From positions 1 through 64,000 of the forward strand of contig NZ_JBBPCC010000024.1 of assembly GCF_038070315.1 (NCBI RefSeq): DNA of 64,000 nucleotides, in the 5' to 3' direction. The position numbers and the translations under genes were made by a program. The notes beneath the pieces are model-generated. The model saw nothing but the letters and a program-made list of their open reading frames with translations, did not search any database and had not been told where the DNA came from. This document shows, one piece after another, positions 32,749 through 42,292 of this stretch. The stretch's first letter is position 1; each line of letters opens with the position of its first letter. The stretch is from Paenibacillus_G filicis (GTDB lineage Bacteria; Bacillota; Bacilli; Paenibacillales; NBRC-103111).

Positions 32749-34635
32749 ATGCATATCGCCCACCATTATTTGCAGCTTAAGCGGCATTACAGCGACCAAG
32801 GACGCGAGCCCTTCTCCATATCGCTGGAGCAGCTCGCTGCCCTTCTCTGCTGCTCCACACGCAACGTGAAGCTGATTCTGAAGCAATGCACAGAGCTGGG
32901 ATGGATCTGCCGGACCTCTGGCCGCGGCCGGGGCAAGCTCTCCACCCTCGCCCTGCTTGCCGAGCCACAGGATGTTCTGCTGCCGCTCATTCAAGCGCAT
33001 ATCGAAAGAGGCCGGTACCCGGAAGCGATGGATCTTATGCGGGAATATGCCCCGCAGTCCCCGCTGATGAACCGGGAGGTACTGGCCTCGATCTCTAGAC
33101 AGTTAGGCGTCAAAGCGGCACAGTCGCAGCCGGATGTGGTAGCAAGCGACCTGCTGCGGCTGCCCTTCTACCGAGAACTGCCCAGCCTGGACCCGCTTCA
33201 TGCGGCTAGACGCACGGAGCTTCACCTGGCTGGGCAGATATTCGATACGCTGATAGACTGGGATGGCGTCAGCGGACAAGTAACACCCCGACTGGCGTTC
33301 CATACGGAGTGTTCCGACGATGGACGGGAGTGGCGGTTCCATCTCCGCAAGGGCGTGACCTTCCATGACGGCCGTCCTTGCACGGCAGAGGATATACGCA
33401 GCTCACTGCTGTGGGCAGCCGGGCTCGGTAACGGTCAACGAGATGGCATCGGATTGGCTCCTTCCCGCGGTCCGTGGCAGCAGCTCGGCCTGATCGCTAT
33501 CGAGGCGCTTCATCCCCGGGTCTTGCACATCCGGCTGAAGGCTCCGAACGCCTTGCTGCTGCCCTTACTGGCATCAGCTCATGCCTCTATTCTCCCGGAG
33601 GCGCCAGGACCGGATTTCCCCCGTCTACCCGTCGGAACGGGCCCGTTCCGTGTGCTACGCAACGATGCCGAGCTGCTGGTGCTCGAAGCCCATGCCGGGT
33701 ATTTCAGGGGACGCCCTCAACTGGACCGAATTGAAATGTGGATTCTGAAGGAGCTGCTCACGCAGCAAGCCAGCTCTGCCAGCCTGGGAGGACAACCTCT
33801 GCTGTATACGCATCCGTTTCAGATTCATGCCGAGGGCGCGGAGCAGGCGGCCGCCATTGAACGGACGGAGGGCGGCTGTACCTTTCTGCTGATGAATGCC
33901 AGGAAGCGCGGACCGCTCCAGTGCGCTGAGCTTCGGCGGACCATCCGGACCTTACTGGACAACCGGCGCTGCATAGCGGAGCTAGGCGGGCAACGGATGA
34001 TCCCGGCGATCAGCTTCTTCCCCGACTGGAGTGCTGGAGATGCCGACACGCCGGCAGCCGGAAGAACAGGCTTCCCTTCTGACCGGCGCATAACCCACGG
34101 TCCTGTGATGCCGCCGCCTGTCATCGGCCCTATCCAAAGCGCCTGCCGCCTTCAGCTCTATACCCATCCGATCCTGAACCATTCCCTGGAGCAAACGGCA
34201 GGCTGGATCAGGCATCAGCTCCAAGCGGCACACCTCGACGTGGACATCCATGTCTTGCCTGACGAGCAGTTCCGGCGCGAAGGAGAGACGGACGATGCCG
34301 ATCTGCTGCTGCTCAATCCGGTCAACACCCCCAATCGCGAGTGGTCGCTGCTGAACCTGCTGGAAGATGCAAGCACGGGCATACGGCCCAGATTGCCAGC
34401 CGACCGGCTCGAAGCGATCGACGAACAACTCGCCGCCCTTGCTGCCGAAGACAATCCTGGCAAACGCCAGCCGCTGCTCCGCGGCCTGGAAGCGCTGATG
34501 CTAAGCGCAGATTCCGTGCATCTGCTCTATCATGTACGGCAAGTCTCCTTCCATCAGCCGGGATTGATTGGAGCGGAGCGCGACGAGCCCTACGGCTGGG
34601 TGGACTTCTCCGGACTGGCGATTCGGCCGAGCTGA
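32749..34635 (+). CDS. SgrR-family transcriptional regulator (HTH plus solute-binding domain)
   Basis: The 628-residue protein begins with a winged HTH (residues 1-80; FSISLEQLAALLCCSTRNVK then LGWICRTSGRGRGK). A SBP_bac_5-type oligopeptide-binding-like domain follows from about 140 (GQIFDTLIDWD, WRFHLRKGVTFHDGRPCTAEDI, LPVGTGPFRV). There is no signal peptide, so it acts in the cytoplasm as a DNA-binding ligand sensor. E. coli SgrR responds to glucose phosphate stress and activates a sugar exporter. AGGGAG is 10 bases upstream of ATG. Its likely target is the divergent EamA gene. Confidence 0.88.
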   Translation: MHIAHHYLQLKRHYSDQGREPFSISLEQLAALLCCSTRNVKLILKQCTELGWICRTSGRGRGKLSTLALLAEPQDVLLPLIQAHIERGRYPEAMDLMREYAPQSPLMNREVLASISRQLGVKAAQSQPDVVASDLLRLPFYRELPSLDPLHAARRTELHLAGQIFDTLIDWDGVSGQVTPRLAFHTECSDDGREWRFHLRKGVTFHDGRPCTAEDIRSSLLWAAGLGNGQRDGIGLAPSRGPWQQLGLIAIEALHPRVLHIRLKAPNALLLPLLASAHASILPEAPGPDFPRLPVGTGPFRVLRNDAELLVLEAHAGYFRGRPQLDRIEMWILKELLTQQASSASLGGQPLLYTHPFQIHAEGAEQAAAIERTEGGCTFLLMNARKRGPLQCAELRRTIRTLLDNRRCIAELGGQRMIPAISFFPDWSAGDADTPAAGRTGFPSDRRITHGPVMPPPVIGPIQSACRLQLYTHPILNHSLEQTAGWIRHQLQAAHLDVDIHVLPDEQFRREGETDDADLLLLNPVNTPNREWSLLNLLEDASTGIRPRLPADRLEAIDEQLAALAAEDNPGKRQPLLRGLEALMLSADSVHLLYHVRQVSFHQPGLIGAERDEPYGWVDFSGLAIRPS

Positions 34636-34646
34636 GGTCATGAAGA

Positions 34647-36965
34647 CTAACCAAGTGACTCTACTCGGAGTTCGGCATCCAGCCGATAGCTATGTCCTGC
34701 TTCGTACTGGAGTAACGCTGTCCGATCACTGAAGCGAACAATCGTCTGTCCCGTTGCGAAGGCTTGCACAGTCACCTGGGCCAATTGCCCTTCCTCCCAG
34801 GTAACGTCTACTTCCAGAGCCCCTCTTGCCTTAAGTCCCCGGTACGCGCCCGAAGACCATGCGGCAGGCAGAGCCGGCAGCAGATGAAGCTCTCCGGCAT
34901 GGCTTTGCAGCAGCATATCTGCGATCGCTGCCGTTCCCCCAAAGTTTCCATCCGCCACATAGATGGGGCTCTCCGCCCCTCCGATACCTGGCTTCGAGAA
35001 GGTCAGCAGGTTATCGAAGCATAAGCTTCCGATCAGATGTGAAATCTGCTCATACGCACGTTCTCCGTCGTGCAGACGCGAATAGCAGCCTGCAAAGGCA
35101 GCGACCGTAAACTCCACATCCTCGTGGTTGCCACTCGATTTACGCCCCTCCAGGGTAATGCGTGCGGCTTCGCTTAGTTCAGGAGTGTGCTGCGGCGAAA
35201 TACGATAAGCCGGAAATAGACTATGCAGATGGGACAAATGCCGGTGTTCCGGCTGCGCTTCCTCGTAATCCTCCAGCCATTCCTGAAGCTGCCCGTTGCT
35301 GCCGATCTGAAGCGGCGGGAGCAAGTCCATGGCCCTCATCAATTCAGCTTGAAATGGCTCGTCCGCCTGCAGCTTCTCTGCGGTCTCCAGGCAAAATTCA
35401 AACAGATCACTCACCAACACCTGATCCAGCGTTGTACCCATGGACAGATAGTGATGCACCTTCGTTCCGCCTGCATGGAAGGTGTTTTCAGGGGAAATGG
35501 AAGGCCCCGTTACAAGCCAGCCATACTTGGGATGTACAGCCATATAATCCAGGAAAAATAACGCCGCTTCCTTTAAGACAGGGTACGCCGTTTGGCTTAA
35601 GAATTCCTCATCCCGTGTATACTCGTAATGATCACGGAGCTGCAGCGCCAGCCATAGACCGCCCGTGACGTTAAGTCCCCAGGAGTTTTGCCAGGCAGGA
35701 GCCGTGAATCCCCAAGCATTCGACACCGTATGAGCCACCCAGCCCTCACAACCATAGAAATCTTTGGCCGCTGCTCTCCCGCTCTCCGCTAGCCGCTCAA
35801 TATACCGTATCAACGGCAGGTGAGACTCGGTCAAATGAGTCGTTTCCGTCGGGTAATAATTCATCTGCGTATTAATATCAATATGGTAATCGCATGTCCA
35901 ACTCATTCGGCAGGCCTGATCATCATTCCAGATTCCCTGCAAATGCAGCGGAAGAGGCGAGTCTGCCCGAGCGCCACAGATCGTCAAATACCTGCCGTAT
36001 TGGAAAAATAAAGCGTACAAGGCCGGGTCTTCATCTCTGCCTGCGGCCAGCTTCCGGATTCTCTCGTCCGTCGGTAGAAGACTTCGTTCGGACTCTCCCA
36101 CCTCTAAGCTTACCCGATCATACAAGCTGCGATAGTCAGCGACATGATCCGATCTAAGGCGCTCATAGCCCTTGGCCTCCGCGAGAGCATTCCTTCTTTC
36201 CCCCTCGCTCATCCAGCCGTCGCCCGCACCCGCATAGTCTGTCCCGAGCGCGAAATAAATGAGGGCTTCCTGGGCGTTCGCAACCTCAACTTTCCCGGAA
36301 GCGCCGGTTACTTGCCCTCCCTGCGTCTGTACATGGAGGCTCCCCTGGCAGCGAACTCCGCATTCACCGTCGCTATGAAGCCGTTCAAGCGCCTGACCTT
36401 TGAAGGAAAGCTTGCCTGTTCCATGCTGCTCATTCCAGCTCTCGAAATAATCGGTCTTTCCTTCCAGATGAATCGTGAATGACACGCCCTCCGGTAATTC
36501 GCTCCACAGCCTGCATACGATAACTCCGTCTGCATGAGAAGCAAAAAGCTCCCGGTGTACCTTCACACCATGAATCTGATACTCCGTCTTCATGATAGCG
36601 TTCTCAAGACTTAGCTCTCGGGTAACCTTCTCACCGGCAACCTTAAACTTCAATACCACGTCGCAAACGGGCAGATTCGTACCGAAATTCCCTTTGGCCG
36701 GCTCAAGCCACTCGCTTGCTAACCGTTCCCCGGCTTCGTAATCTCCATCGAAAAAATATTGACGGAGTCGCGCCAAATCCGCTGGACCAGAGGATGGCCC
36801 GGCTATACGCTCCCGTTTTCCAGACCAATACGTCGACTCGGTGATGTTCCAAACCTCTTGTTCGACACCGCCGTACACGATTGCAGCCAATCTCCCATTT
36901 CCAACCGGAAGTCCTTCGGACCACTTGGCAGCCGGCTTGTCATATCTTAACTTCAGTTCATTCAT
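34647..36965 (-). CDS. Glycoside hydrolase family 95 protein (alpha-L-fucosidase-like)
   Basis: The 772-residue protein shows GH95 hallmarks: LPVGNGRLAAIVYGG near the N-terminus, WNITESTYWSG, NTQMNYYPTETTHL in the catalytic (alpha/alpha)6 barrel, PSISPENTF, and GQLQEWLEDYEEAQPEHRH. Family members cleave alpha-1,2-L-fucosides or, in some, L-galactosides. No signal peptide, so it acts on imported oligosaccharides. It is the last gene of an operon with an AraC regulator, two TIM-barrel isomerases and a dehydrogenase, all on the minus strand. Fucose specificity is the family default, not proven. Confidence 0.9.
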   Translation of the reverse strand: MNELKLRYDKPAAKWSEGLPVGNGRLAAIVYGGVEQEVWNITESTYWSGKRERIAGPSSGPADLARLRQYFFDGDYEAGERLASEWLEPAKGNFGTNLPVCDVVLKFKVAGEKVTRELSLENAIMKTEYQIHGVKVHRELFASHADGVIVCRLWSELPEGVSFTIHLEGKTDYFESWNEQHGTGKLSFKGQALERLHSDGECGVRCQGSLHVQTQGGQVTGASGKVEVANAQEALIYFALGTDYAGAGDGWMSEGERRNALAEAKGYERLRSDHVADYRSLYDRVSLEVGESERSLLPTDERIRKLAAGRDEDPALYALFFQYGRYLTICGARADSPLPLHLQGIWNDDQACRMSWTCDYHIDINTQMNYYPTETTHLTESHLPLIRYIERLAESGRAAAKDFYGCEGWVAHTVSNAWGFTAPAWQNSWGLNVTGGLWLALQLRDHYEYTRDEEFLSQTAYPVLKEAALFFLDYMAVHPKYGWLVTGPSISPENTFHAGGTKVHHYLSMGTTLDQVLVSDLFEFCLETAEKLQADEPFQAELMRAMDLLPPLQIGSNGQLQEWLEDYEEAQPEHRHLSHLHSLFPAYRISPQHTPELSEAARITLEGRKSSGNHEDVEFTVAAFAGCYSRLHDGERAYEQISHLIGSLCFDNLLTFSKPGIGGAESPIYVADGNFGGTAAIADMLLQSHAGELHLLPALPAAWSSGAYRGLKARGALEVDVTWEEGQLAQVTVQAFATGQTIVRFSDRTALLQYEAGHSYRLDAELRVESLG

Positions 36966-37006
36966 TACATGCTGCCTCCGCTCCAGAGTTTAATTGAAAC
37001 CTCATG

Positions 37007-37921
37007 TCAACGATCCTGCCGGGTCCATAACAGCTTCTGATCATAGAAGTCCGACTGGGTGGCGGCGAATTCGCTTGGCGACACACCGACGATGCGTTTG
37101 AACGTCCGACTGAACAAATGAATACTGGAGAACCCGATATCCTCGGCAATCTCCGTCAGATTTTGTCCTCCCTGCACAATCCGAAGCTTCGCCTGCTCGA
37201 TGCGCGCATGCTTCAGATAATTGTATACGGTAATCCCAAGCTGGGACTTGAACAAATACGATAGATGATTGGCCGTAATGCCCACATGTCGGCTGATATC
37301 CTCTTTATTTAACTGAGAGTCCCGGTATTGCTCGTGTATGAAATGAATGGCGCGCTCAAGCAGCGGCCAGCCTTTAGTCATTCGTCCTGCTCGCGTATGC
37401 GGCAGGGTCTGATTATTGAAGAACAGGTACAGCAAGTCCAGACAGGCGGCTTTGACGGCCAAGACGCCACCAGGTGTAGGGTGCTGCAGCTCCTTCTGGA
37501 TAACGGTAAATCTGCGCTTGAACTCCACGCGGTCGGGCTGCGGCAGATGGGAGAGCGGATGAATGGAAGTGAGTTGCAGCTCCCTGCTGTCTGTGTCGAA
37601 TAACTCCCCTGCATTCGATAGACCCACTTTATCAATCAAGCTCTTGATTGGGTCATAGTACAGATCCAGATGAACGATATATTGGACCAAAGGAGCATCC
37701 GAGGCGGACTTGATGATATGGGGCATGAACGGATGCATGAGCAATATATCGCCTTCCTGCACGTCATACTTCACCCCATTCAGGATAAATTCGGCTTCAC
37801 CCTGATCAATATAGGTATACACATGGTCCCCATCCAGCCATTCACCCGCCAGCGACGAAGATTTCATCCTTCGGGCTGCCCGAGCGTAAGGGGAAATGCT
37901 GTTCATCCATTCTCTATCCAC
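37007..37921 (-). CDS. AraC-family regulator of the GH95 operon
   Basis: The 304-residue protein has an N-terminal cupin (about 20-100; GEAEFILNGVKYDVQEGDILLM, then HPFMPHII) and a C-terminal double HTH. The HTH reads LNKEDISRHVGITANHLSYLF, then LTEIAEDIGFSSIHLFSRTF. Such regulators sense sugars and activate a neighbouring glycoside operon. GTG 37921 is used, with GGGAGGG 8 bases upstream. It sits 41 bases before GH95 and behind two isomerase genes. Confidence 0.88.
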   Translation of the reverse strand: MDREWMNSISPYARAARRMKSSSLAGEWLDGDHVYTYIDQGEAEFILNGVKYDVQEGDILLMHPFMPHIIKSASDAPLVQYIVHLDLYYDPIKSLIDKVGLSNAGELFDTDSRELQLTSIHPLSHLPQPDRVEFKRRFTVIQKELQHPTPGGVLAVKAACLDLLYLFFNNQTLPHTRAGRMTKGWPLLERAIHFIHEQYRDSQLNKEDISRHVGITANHLSYLFKSQLGITVYNYLKHARIEQAKLRIVQGGQNLTEIAEDIGFSSIHLFSRTFKRIVGVSPSEFAATQSDFYDQKLLWTRQDR

Positions 37922-37970
37922 CCCGGTTGCCCTCCCTGCTGTACAGCCGATCTTCCTATTGAACGTTCCC

Positions 37971-38828
37971 CTATCCCCTGACCGGAATTCCCAACTGCCG
38001 TTCTACATAATCACGGCATATTTCCATACTCTGGTAAGGGGAATTCCCCGACTCGTCTACCTCGAGCGTAACCCAACCAGTATAGCCGATTTCCGTCAGA
38101 ACTTCTAGGACGGAGGAGGTATCGACACTTCCCTGTCCAAGCTCGCAGAAGAAGGGCAGCTCCTCGCCCCGTTCATGATCTGGATTGTCCGGTCTAGGGG
38201 TCAAGTCCTTGAGATGGACGTACGCCACTCTGTCCCCGTACTTGCGGATGATAGCGGCAGGATCCATGCCCGCGCCCAGCAGATGGGCCGAATCAGGGGC
38301 AAAGTATACGAGATCCGGGTCGGTCAGCTCCATCATCGCCGCTACTTCGTGCTCATCCTGCACTTCCGTCCACAGATGAGGATGAAGGCAGGCCTTTACC
38401 CCGATAGCAGCGGTGCGCCTCGCCAATTCATTGACCGTCTCCGCAGCAATCTTCAGCTCCTCCGGCGTCGTGGGACGGCTGCGTGTACCGCCAGGTCCGA
38501 GCACTAGAATATCCGCTTCGCAGGCTGCCAGCAGGTTGGCCAGGCGTACATTGTACCCCAGAATCCGTTCCCGCGCGGCCAGGCTGCCGAAGCTTTCATC
38601 TTGTCCACCGGACGCTCCTCCATATAAAGCCGTCATGGACAGTCCGTAACCGGATAGAAGCTCTCGAAACGCTTGCGGACGATCCTCATATTGAAGGGCG
38701 AAAGAAGCCCACGGCTCAATTCCCCTGTAACCAAGCTTCGAAATGTCCTGTACCGCTTGAAGATGCTGCTGTCCCCAAGTGATGGCGTGAGCAGCTATTT
38801 TCCCTTGAAATCTTGATCGTTCGGCCAT
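37971..38828 (-). CDS. Sugar phosphate isomerase/epimerase-like TIM-barrel protein
   Basis: The 285-residue protein belongs to the xylose-isomerase-like/AP-endonuclease-2 fold. It has an AAHAITWGQQ start, GYRGIEPWASF, ADILVLGPGG, a metal-binding CLHPHLWTEVQDE, YVHLKDLTP and GWVTLEVDES. The Glu, His and Asp residues that normally bind Mn2+ are present in these places. Family members isomerise or epimerise sugars, inositols or keto-glycosides. ATG 38828 fits the GAGGAGG 9 bases upstream better than the ATG 3 codons before. It is paired with a second such gene. Confidence 0.85.
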   Translation of the reverse strand: MAERSRFQGKIAAHAITWGQQHLQAVQDISKLGYRGIEPWASFALQYEDRPQAFRELLSGYGLSMTALYGGASGGQDESFGSLAARERILGYNVRLANLLAACEADILVLGPGGTRSRPTTPEELKIAAETVNELARRTAAIGVKACLHPHLWTEVQDEHEVAAMMELTDPDLVYFAPDSAHLLGAGMDPAAIIRKYGDRVAYVHLKDLTPRPDNPDHERGEELPFFCELGQGSVDTSSVLEVLTEIGYTGWVTLEVDESGNSPYQSMEICRDYVERQLGIPVRG

Positions 38829-38900
38829 CAATAACATCCTCCTCTACCCTGCGGGATTGCTTGAACAGCCCATAATGGGCCGGTGCCTGGAACCGCTCTC

Positions 38901-39728
38901 CTACAGCTCCTGAAAGAGCTTGTCGAAGCCCGCCTTCGAGCGGGCTAACAGCTCTAGCGAGCTCTCCCCGCTAGCGGGTGCCAGCACTTCCTGGGCCACG
39001 ACCCCGGTGTATCCGATGTGCTTCAGGCTTCTCAGGAAGCCTGTCAGGTCGATAGCTCCTTCACCCGGGTACAGCCGGTCGGAATCCAGCAGCTCACCGA
39101 TCGGCAGCGGCTTCGCATCGTTAATATGGACGAATGTAATCTGATCCGGCCTTAACGCGAGCAGGTCTGAGGTCGTTAGCCCATTCGTATGCCAATGGTA
39201 GGAATCCAGCAAGAGACCTACATGAGGCACATGAATCGCATCGATCCAGTCCAGCGTATCCTGCATCGTCCAGAGGGTCGGGTTAGCCCACTGCGTGCGC
39301 AGGTGATGCGGCCCGACAAACTCCAACCCCAAGGAGATACCGTAAGCGCCCAGGATATCGGCGCATAGCCGCAGCCGCCTAGTTGCCGCAATCATGAACG
39401 GAGCAGCTGGCAGATCCGTCGCAGGCAGTATATACGTACCGCAGGACGTACATCCAAGTGCGGCTGCTGCTTCGGCCATCTGTACAAGCCTTGGAAGCCC
39501 TTCTCTGAACGCATCCTCCGAGCCGCGCCAGTCCGCCTCCAGTCCGAAGGAGCCGATGATCACGCCATGATGGGCTAACAGCTCGGCCGCCCCCGCTGTT
39601 CCATATTCCCCGGTTAATTCGAGCGGATTCAGATCCACCGACTGAAATCCAAATTCCGCCGCATGCCGGATATAGGCCTCGTTGGAGCCGATCTCACCGA
39701 GACCGGCTCGGGTCACTCCTCTAATCAT
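38901..39728 (-). CDS. Second sugar phosphate isomerase/epimerase-like TIM-barrel protein
   Basis: The 275-residue protein has the same fold as its neighbour. It shows GFQSVDLNPLELTGEY, LGLEFVGPHHL, VGLLLDSYHWHT and TFVHINDAKPLPIGELLDSD; ELTGEY begins the metal-binding side. Metal-ligand residues look intact. It overlaps the dehydrogenase stop by 4 bases, so the two are translationally coupled and likely act consecutively on one sugar derivative. Exact substrate unknown. Confidence 0.85.
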   Translation of the reverse strand: MIRGVTRAGLGEIGSNEAYIRHAAEFGFQSVDLNPLELTGEYGTAGAAELLAHHGVIIGSFGLEADWRGSEDAFREGLPRLVQMAEAAAALGCTSCGTYILPATDLPAAPFMIAATRRLRLCADILGAYGISLGLEFVGPHHLRTQWANPTLWTMQDTLDWIDAIHVPHVGLLLDSYHWHTNGLTTSDLLALRPDQITFVHINDAKPLPIGELLDSDRLYPGEGAIDLTGFLRSLKHIGYTGVVAQEVLAPASGESSLELLARSKAGFDKLFQEL

Positions 39729-40747
39729 CTCGCTTCTCCTTCCGCAGACCAGTCGAACAAGACCCCATTGTACCTGTCCTTATCCGTTCTTAGCCCCTGG
39801 TAGGCATCAGCAGCCTGCTCGGGCTTGATCACATGGCTGATCAGCGGTTCGATTTGCAGCTGTTGCCGCTGCATCAAGTCGAATACAATGAGTGAATTTC
39901 TCACCAGCGAGTGTTTCACGAAGCGGTCTGGCTCCGTCGGGTAACGCCATTCATGGGCCCCTTTGAACGTGATGCAGCCAAAGTTAGCCAGATGGGAATA
40001 GTTGAGCACATCCGTCACGTTAGTATTGAAGACTCCTCGCGGGCTGCCCAGCAGAATAATCTCGCCCTCGCTGCCGATATATTGGAGACTCTCCACAGCT
40101 ACCTGGGGTACACCGGTAGCCTCGATATGGCTGGATACCCCGTTGCCCCTCGTTATCTCCATCAGCTTCTCTTTCACTCCGCTGCCGGCCTCCAGCGTAT
40201 AGTTCACGCCGCATTGACTGGCGGTGCGCAGACGTTCCTTCGAAAGATCCACCCCGATCACTGTCGCGCCCTGCAGGCGGGCGAGCTGTGCAGCCAGATT
40301 GCCGACCAAGCCAAGACCGGTCACGCTGACCTTATCGCCCAGCTCAATATTGGAAACCCGCAGTGACGTAAACGCCACCGTGGCCATACGTGTGAACGGC
40401 ACCCACTTCAGATTCAGCCCGTCAGGCACCTTTAGTACCACATCCCGGACCTCCACCGTCTGATACTCACAGTGACTGCCGTAGTGGAACACGACATCAC
40501 CCGGCTTGAAGTCCTTGACCCCTTGTCCCGCCTCCAACACCCGGCTCACACTGGCATACCCCGGGCAGAGCGGAAGCTGGGCCCAGGATTCCGTTCCTGC
40601 GAGCATGGCCTGTTCCGTCCCGGGACTGATTAGGGAATAAATCAATTTGACTGAAATTTCATTATCGCCCAAACCTCCAGGCACATATTCCTCTTCGACC
40701 GTCTGCACCTGCAGCGGGCTCATGAACATCACTTTTCGGTTCTTCAC
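39725..40747 (-). CDS. Zinc-type alcohol dehydrogenase (MDR family)
   Basis: The 340-residue MDR protein has the Rossmann motif GLGLVGNLAAQLARLQG (about 147-163), SHIEATGV and a C-terminal VIKPEQAADAY. An SPGTEQAML segment replaces the usual catalytic Cys-Gly-Thr-Asp, and there is no GHE zinc motif, so the catalytic zinc may be absent or differently bound. This branch includes threonine-dehydrogenase-like sugar dehydrogenases. GTG 40747 is the start. It is the first gene of the operon that continues into the two isomerases, AraC and GH95. Confidence 0.83.
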   Translation of the reverse strand: MKNRKVMFMSPLQVQTVEEEYVPGGLGDNEISVKLIYSLISPGTEQAMLAGTESWAQLPLCPGYASVSRVLEAGQGVKDFKPGDVVFHYGSHCEYQTVEVRDVVLKVPDGLNLKWVPFTRMATVAFTSLRVSNIELGDKVSVTGLGLVGNLAAQLARLQGATVIGVDLSKERLRTASQCGVNYTLEAGSGVKEKLMEITRGNGVSSHIEATGVPQVAVESLQYIGSEGEIILLGSPRGVFNTNVTDVLNYSHLANFGCITFKGAHEWRYPTEPDRFVKHSLVRNSLIVFDLMQRQQLQIEPLISHVIKPEQAADAYQGLRTDKDRYNGVLFDWSAEGEAR

Positions 40748-41001
40748 GGCGCATTCACTCTCCCCTGATCTGATTGTTCCTCTCCAATGTAATCGTTTTT
40801 AGGGAAGATTGTCTTTGACTGACGTTATGATTATTTGTCCAAAATTACAAATTCATGATGGTATGTTTGCTATTCACCTCGCCTATTGGCAACTTGCATG
40901 AAAACTAAACAGGAGTAAAGATAATTGGATAAAAAAGGGGATTCGAGACGTATGTCGAAGTTACGATTGCAGCAAAATTTATAATCAAGGGAGACATGGG
41001 A

Positions 41002-41472
41002 ATGAGCTTAAAAGCTGAACCGCGGGATTTGAAAAATGTGGATATATCGGTGTCCAAGTGGCAGGAGGTTAGAGCTGAGGAGCTTGATATTGATAATGTC
41101 AGTTTGGCGAAGACGACAATGAATAACGTAAATATGAGTGAAATGACTTTAAACGATGTTAATATGCGTGAAACTAAAATCTCGAACGCAAACTTGTCAG
41201 GTTTAGGCATTCAGCATGCAAATTTTAGCCACGCTGTTATTGATCATGTCCATCTGTTTGGCACAGAGTTTCATCATGTGGTTCTTCCTATGGAGGGAGA
41301 TGGAAACTACAAGCCCGATGGGCTATATAAACCAGTAAGCTTTCATAACTGCAACCTTTCTAATGGGCAATTAAGAAATTGTGATTTAACCAATGTTGAG
41401 ATAACCGATTGCGACATTACTGGACTGAAAATAAACGGTATTTTAATTTCAGATTTAATCAAGGACAAATGA
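41002..41472 (+). CDS. Pentapeptide-repeat protein
   Basis: The 156-residue protein has a run of A(N/D)LXX-like repeats in two blocks. One is about 30-85 (NNVNMSEMTLNDVNM, SNANLSGLGIQHANF), the other about 115-155 (HNCNLSNGQLRNCDL, TDCDITGLKINGI). A non-repeat loop with GDGNYKPDGLY lies between. Some pentapeptide-repeat proteins mimic DNA and block gyrase; that is not shown here. ATG 41002 fits AGGGAG 8 bases upstream better than ATG 40996. It stands in an AT-rich stretch unlike its neighbours. Confidence 0.75.
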   Translation: MSLKAEPRDLKNVDISVSKWQEVRAEELDIDNVSLAKTTMNNVNMSEMTLNDVNMRETKISNANLSGLGIQHANFSHAVIDHVHLFGTEFHHVVLPMEGDGNYKPDGLYKPVSFHNCNLSNGQLRNCDLTNVEITDCDITGLKINGILISDLIKDK

Positions 41473-41672
41473 AGGGCAAAATTTTCTATAATACCAATAT
41501 CATGTCGTAATTTCTTATGAGAATACCGCATCGAATTAGAAAAATATGTTGGTCAAATCATGCCTGTTTACTGTGATCGACAGTAACACCAAACTTCGGC
41601 TTTCTGCTTATTCTTCTTAAGCTAACTGGCAGTTATTTTCGATATCACTTATTAACAGGAAGGAAGTCAATT

Positions 41673-42110
41673 GTGCTATTTCGAAAAGCTATTACAACCG
41701 ATATACCGCAATTAATTAATTTTCGTAAGATATTGTTATGTAATGAGGATAACAGTAGTATGGATGAAGCATTTAGAAATTACTTTGATTCCTCATTATC
41801 GGACAAGTCACTCGTTGCATGGGTTGCTGAAGATGACGGAGTAGTTGTATCATCAGTATGTTTTTGCTTATGTCGATTTGCACCAAGATTTGAGAATCCT
41901 TCTGGATTGGTTGCATATATGACTAATGTTTTCACAATCCCAAATTACCGTCGTCAAGGTATAGTATCCAGACTTGTTAGTGAAGCAGTAGGAGATTTGA
42001 AGACGCAGGGAATTAGAAAAATTCTGCTTCATTCGTCTGATATGGCAAAACCGATGTATGAAGGTCTTGGTTTTATTGAAGGAAAAAACTATATGTCAAT
42101 GAATATTTAA
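41673..42110 (+). CDS. GNAT-family N-acetyltransferase
   Basis: The 145-residue protein is one GNAT domain, with the acetyl-CoA loop NYRRQGIVSRLVSE, beta-4 MTNVFTIP and a terminal YEGLGFIEG. It begins at GTG 41673 with AGGAAGG about 10 bases upstream. Codon use is AT-rich, like the pentapeptide gene beside it, which suggests both arrived together. The acceptor is unknown. Confidence 0.82.
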   Translation: MLFRKAITTDIPQLINFRKILLCNEDNSSMDEAFRNYFDSSLSDKSLVAWVAEDDGVVVSSVCFCLCRFAPRFENPSGLVAYMTNVFTIPNYRRQGIVSRLVSEAVGDLKTQGIRKILLHSSDMAKPMYEGLGFIEGKNYMSMNI

Positions 42111-42221
42111 TAAGGATGTTGGGAAACTTTCTGTCAGGGACTCCACCGTTTTAAACAGCACGGTGAAGCGTATAAAAAGGTTCAAGTACAATCCCTTACG
42201 CTATCGGAGAACGATAGCAAT

Positions 42222-42251
42222 AAACCGTCTTTTCAATGAAGACGGTTTTCT
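42222..42251 (+). terminator. Rho-independent terminator after the GNAT gene
   Basis: AAACCGTCTT pairs with AAGACGGTTT around a TTCAATG loop, followed by TTCTT. A second short hairpin, GCTATCG/CGATAGC, lies at 42200-42218. Confidence 0.8.
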
Positions 42252-42263
42252 TATGGTCAAATA

Positions 42264-42287
42264 TCAACATTAGAATTTAACATAGCC
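42264..42287. repeat. Copy B of a 24-base dispersed repeat
   Basis: TCAACATTAGAATTTAACATAGCC equals copy A at 6978-7001 at 21 of 24 positions. It is again between convergent terminators. Confidence 0.5.
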
Positions 42288-42292
42288 AATAG

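Noticed and set aside
32749..34635. Peptide ABC transporter binding protein
   Set aside because: It has an N-terminal winged HTH and no signal peptide, so it is an SgrR-type regulator.
42200..42218. Hairpin GCTATCG/CGATAGC as an operator
   Set aside because: It lies between a gene end and its terminator and has no divergent promoter; probably part of the terminator region.
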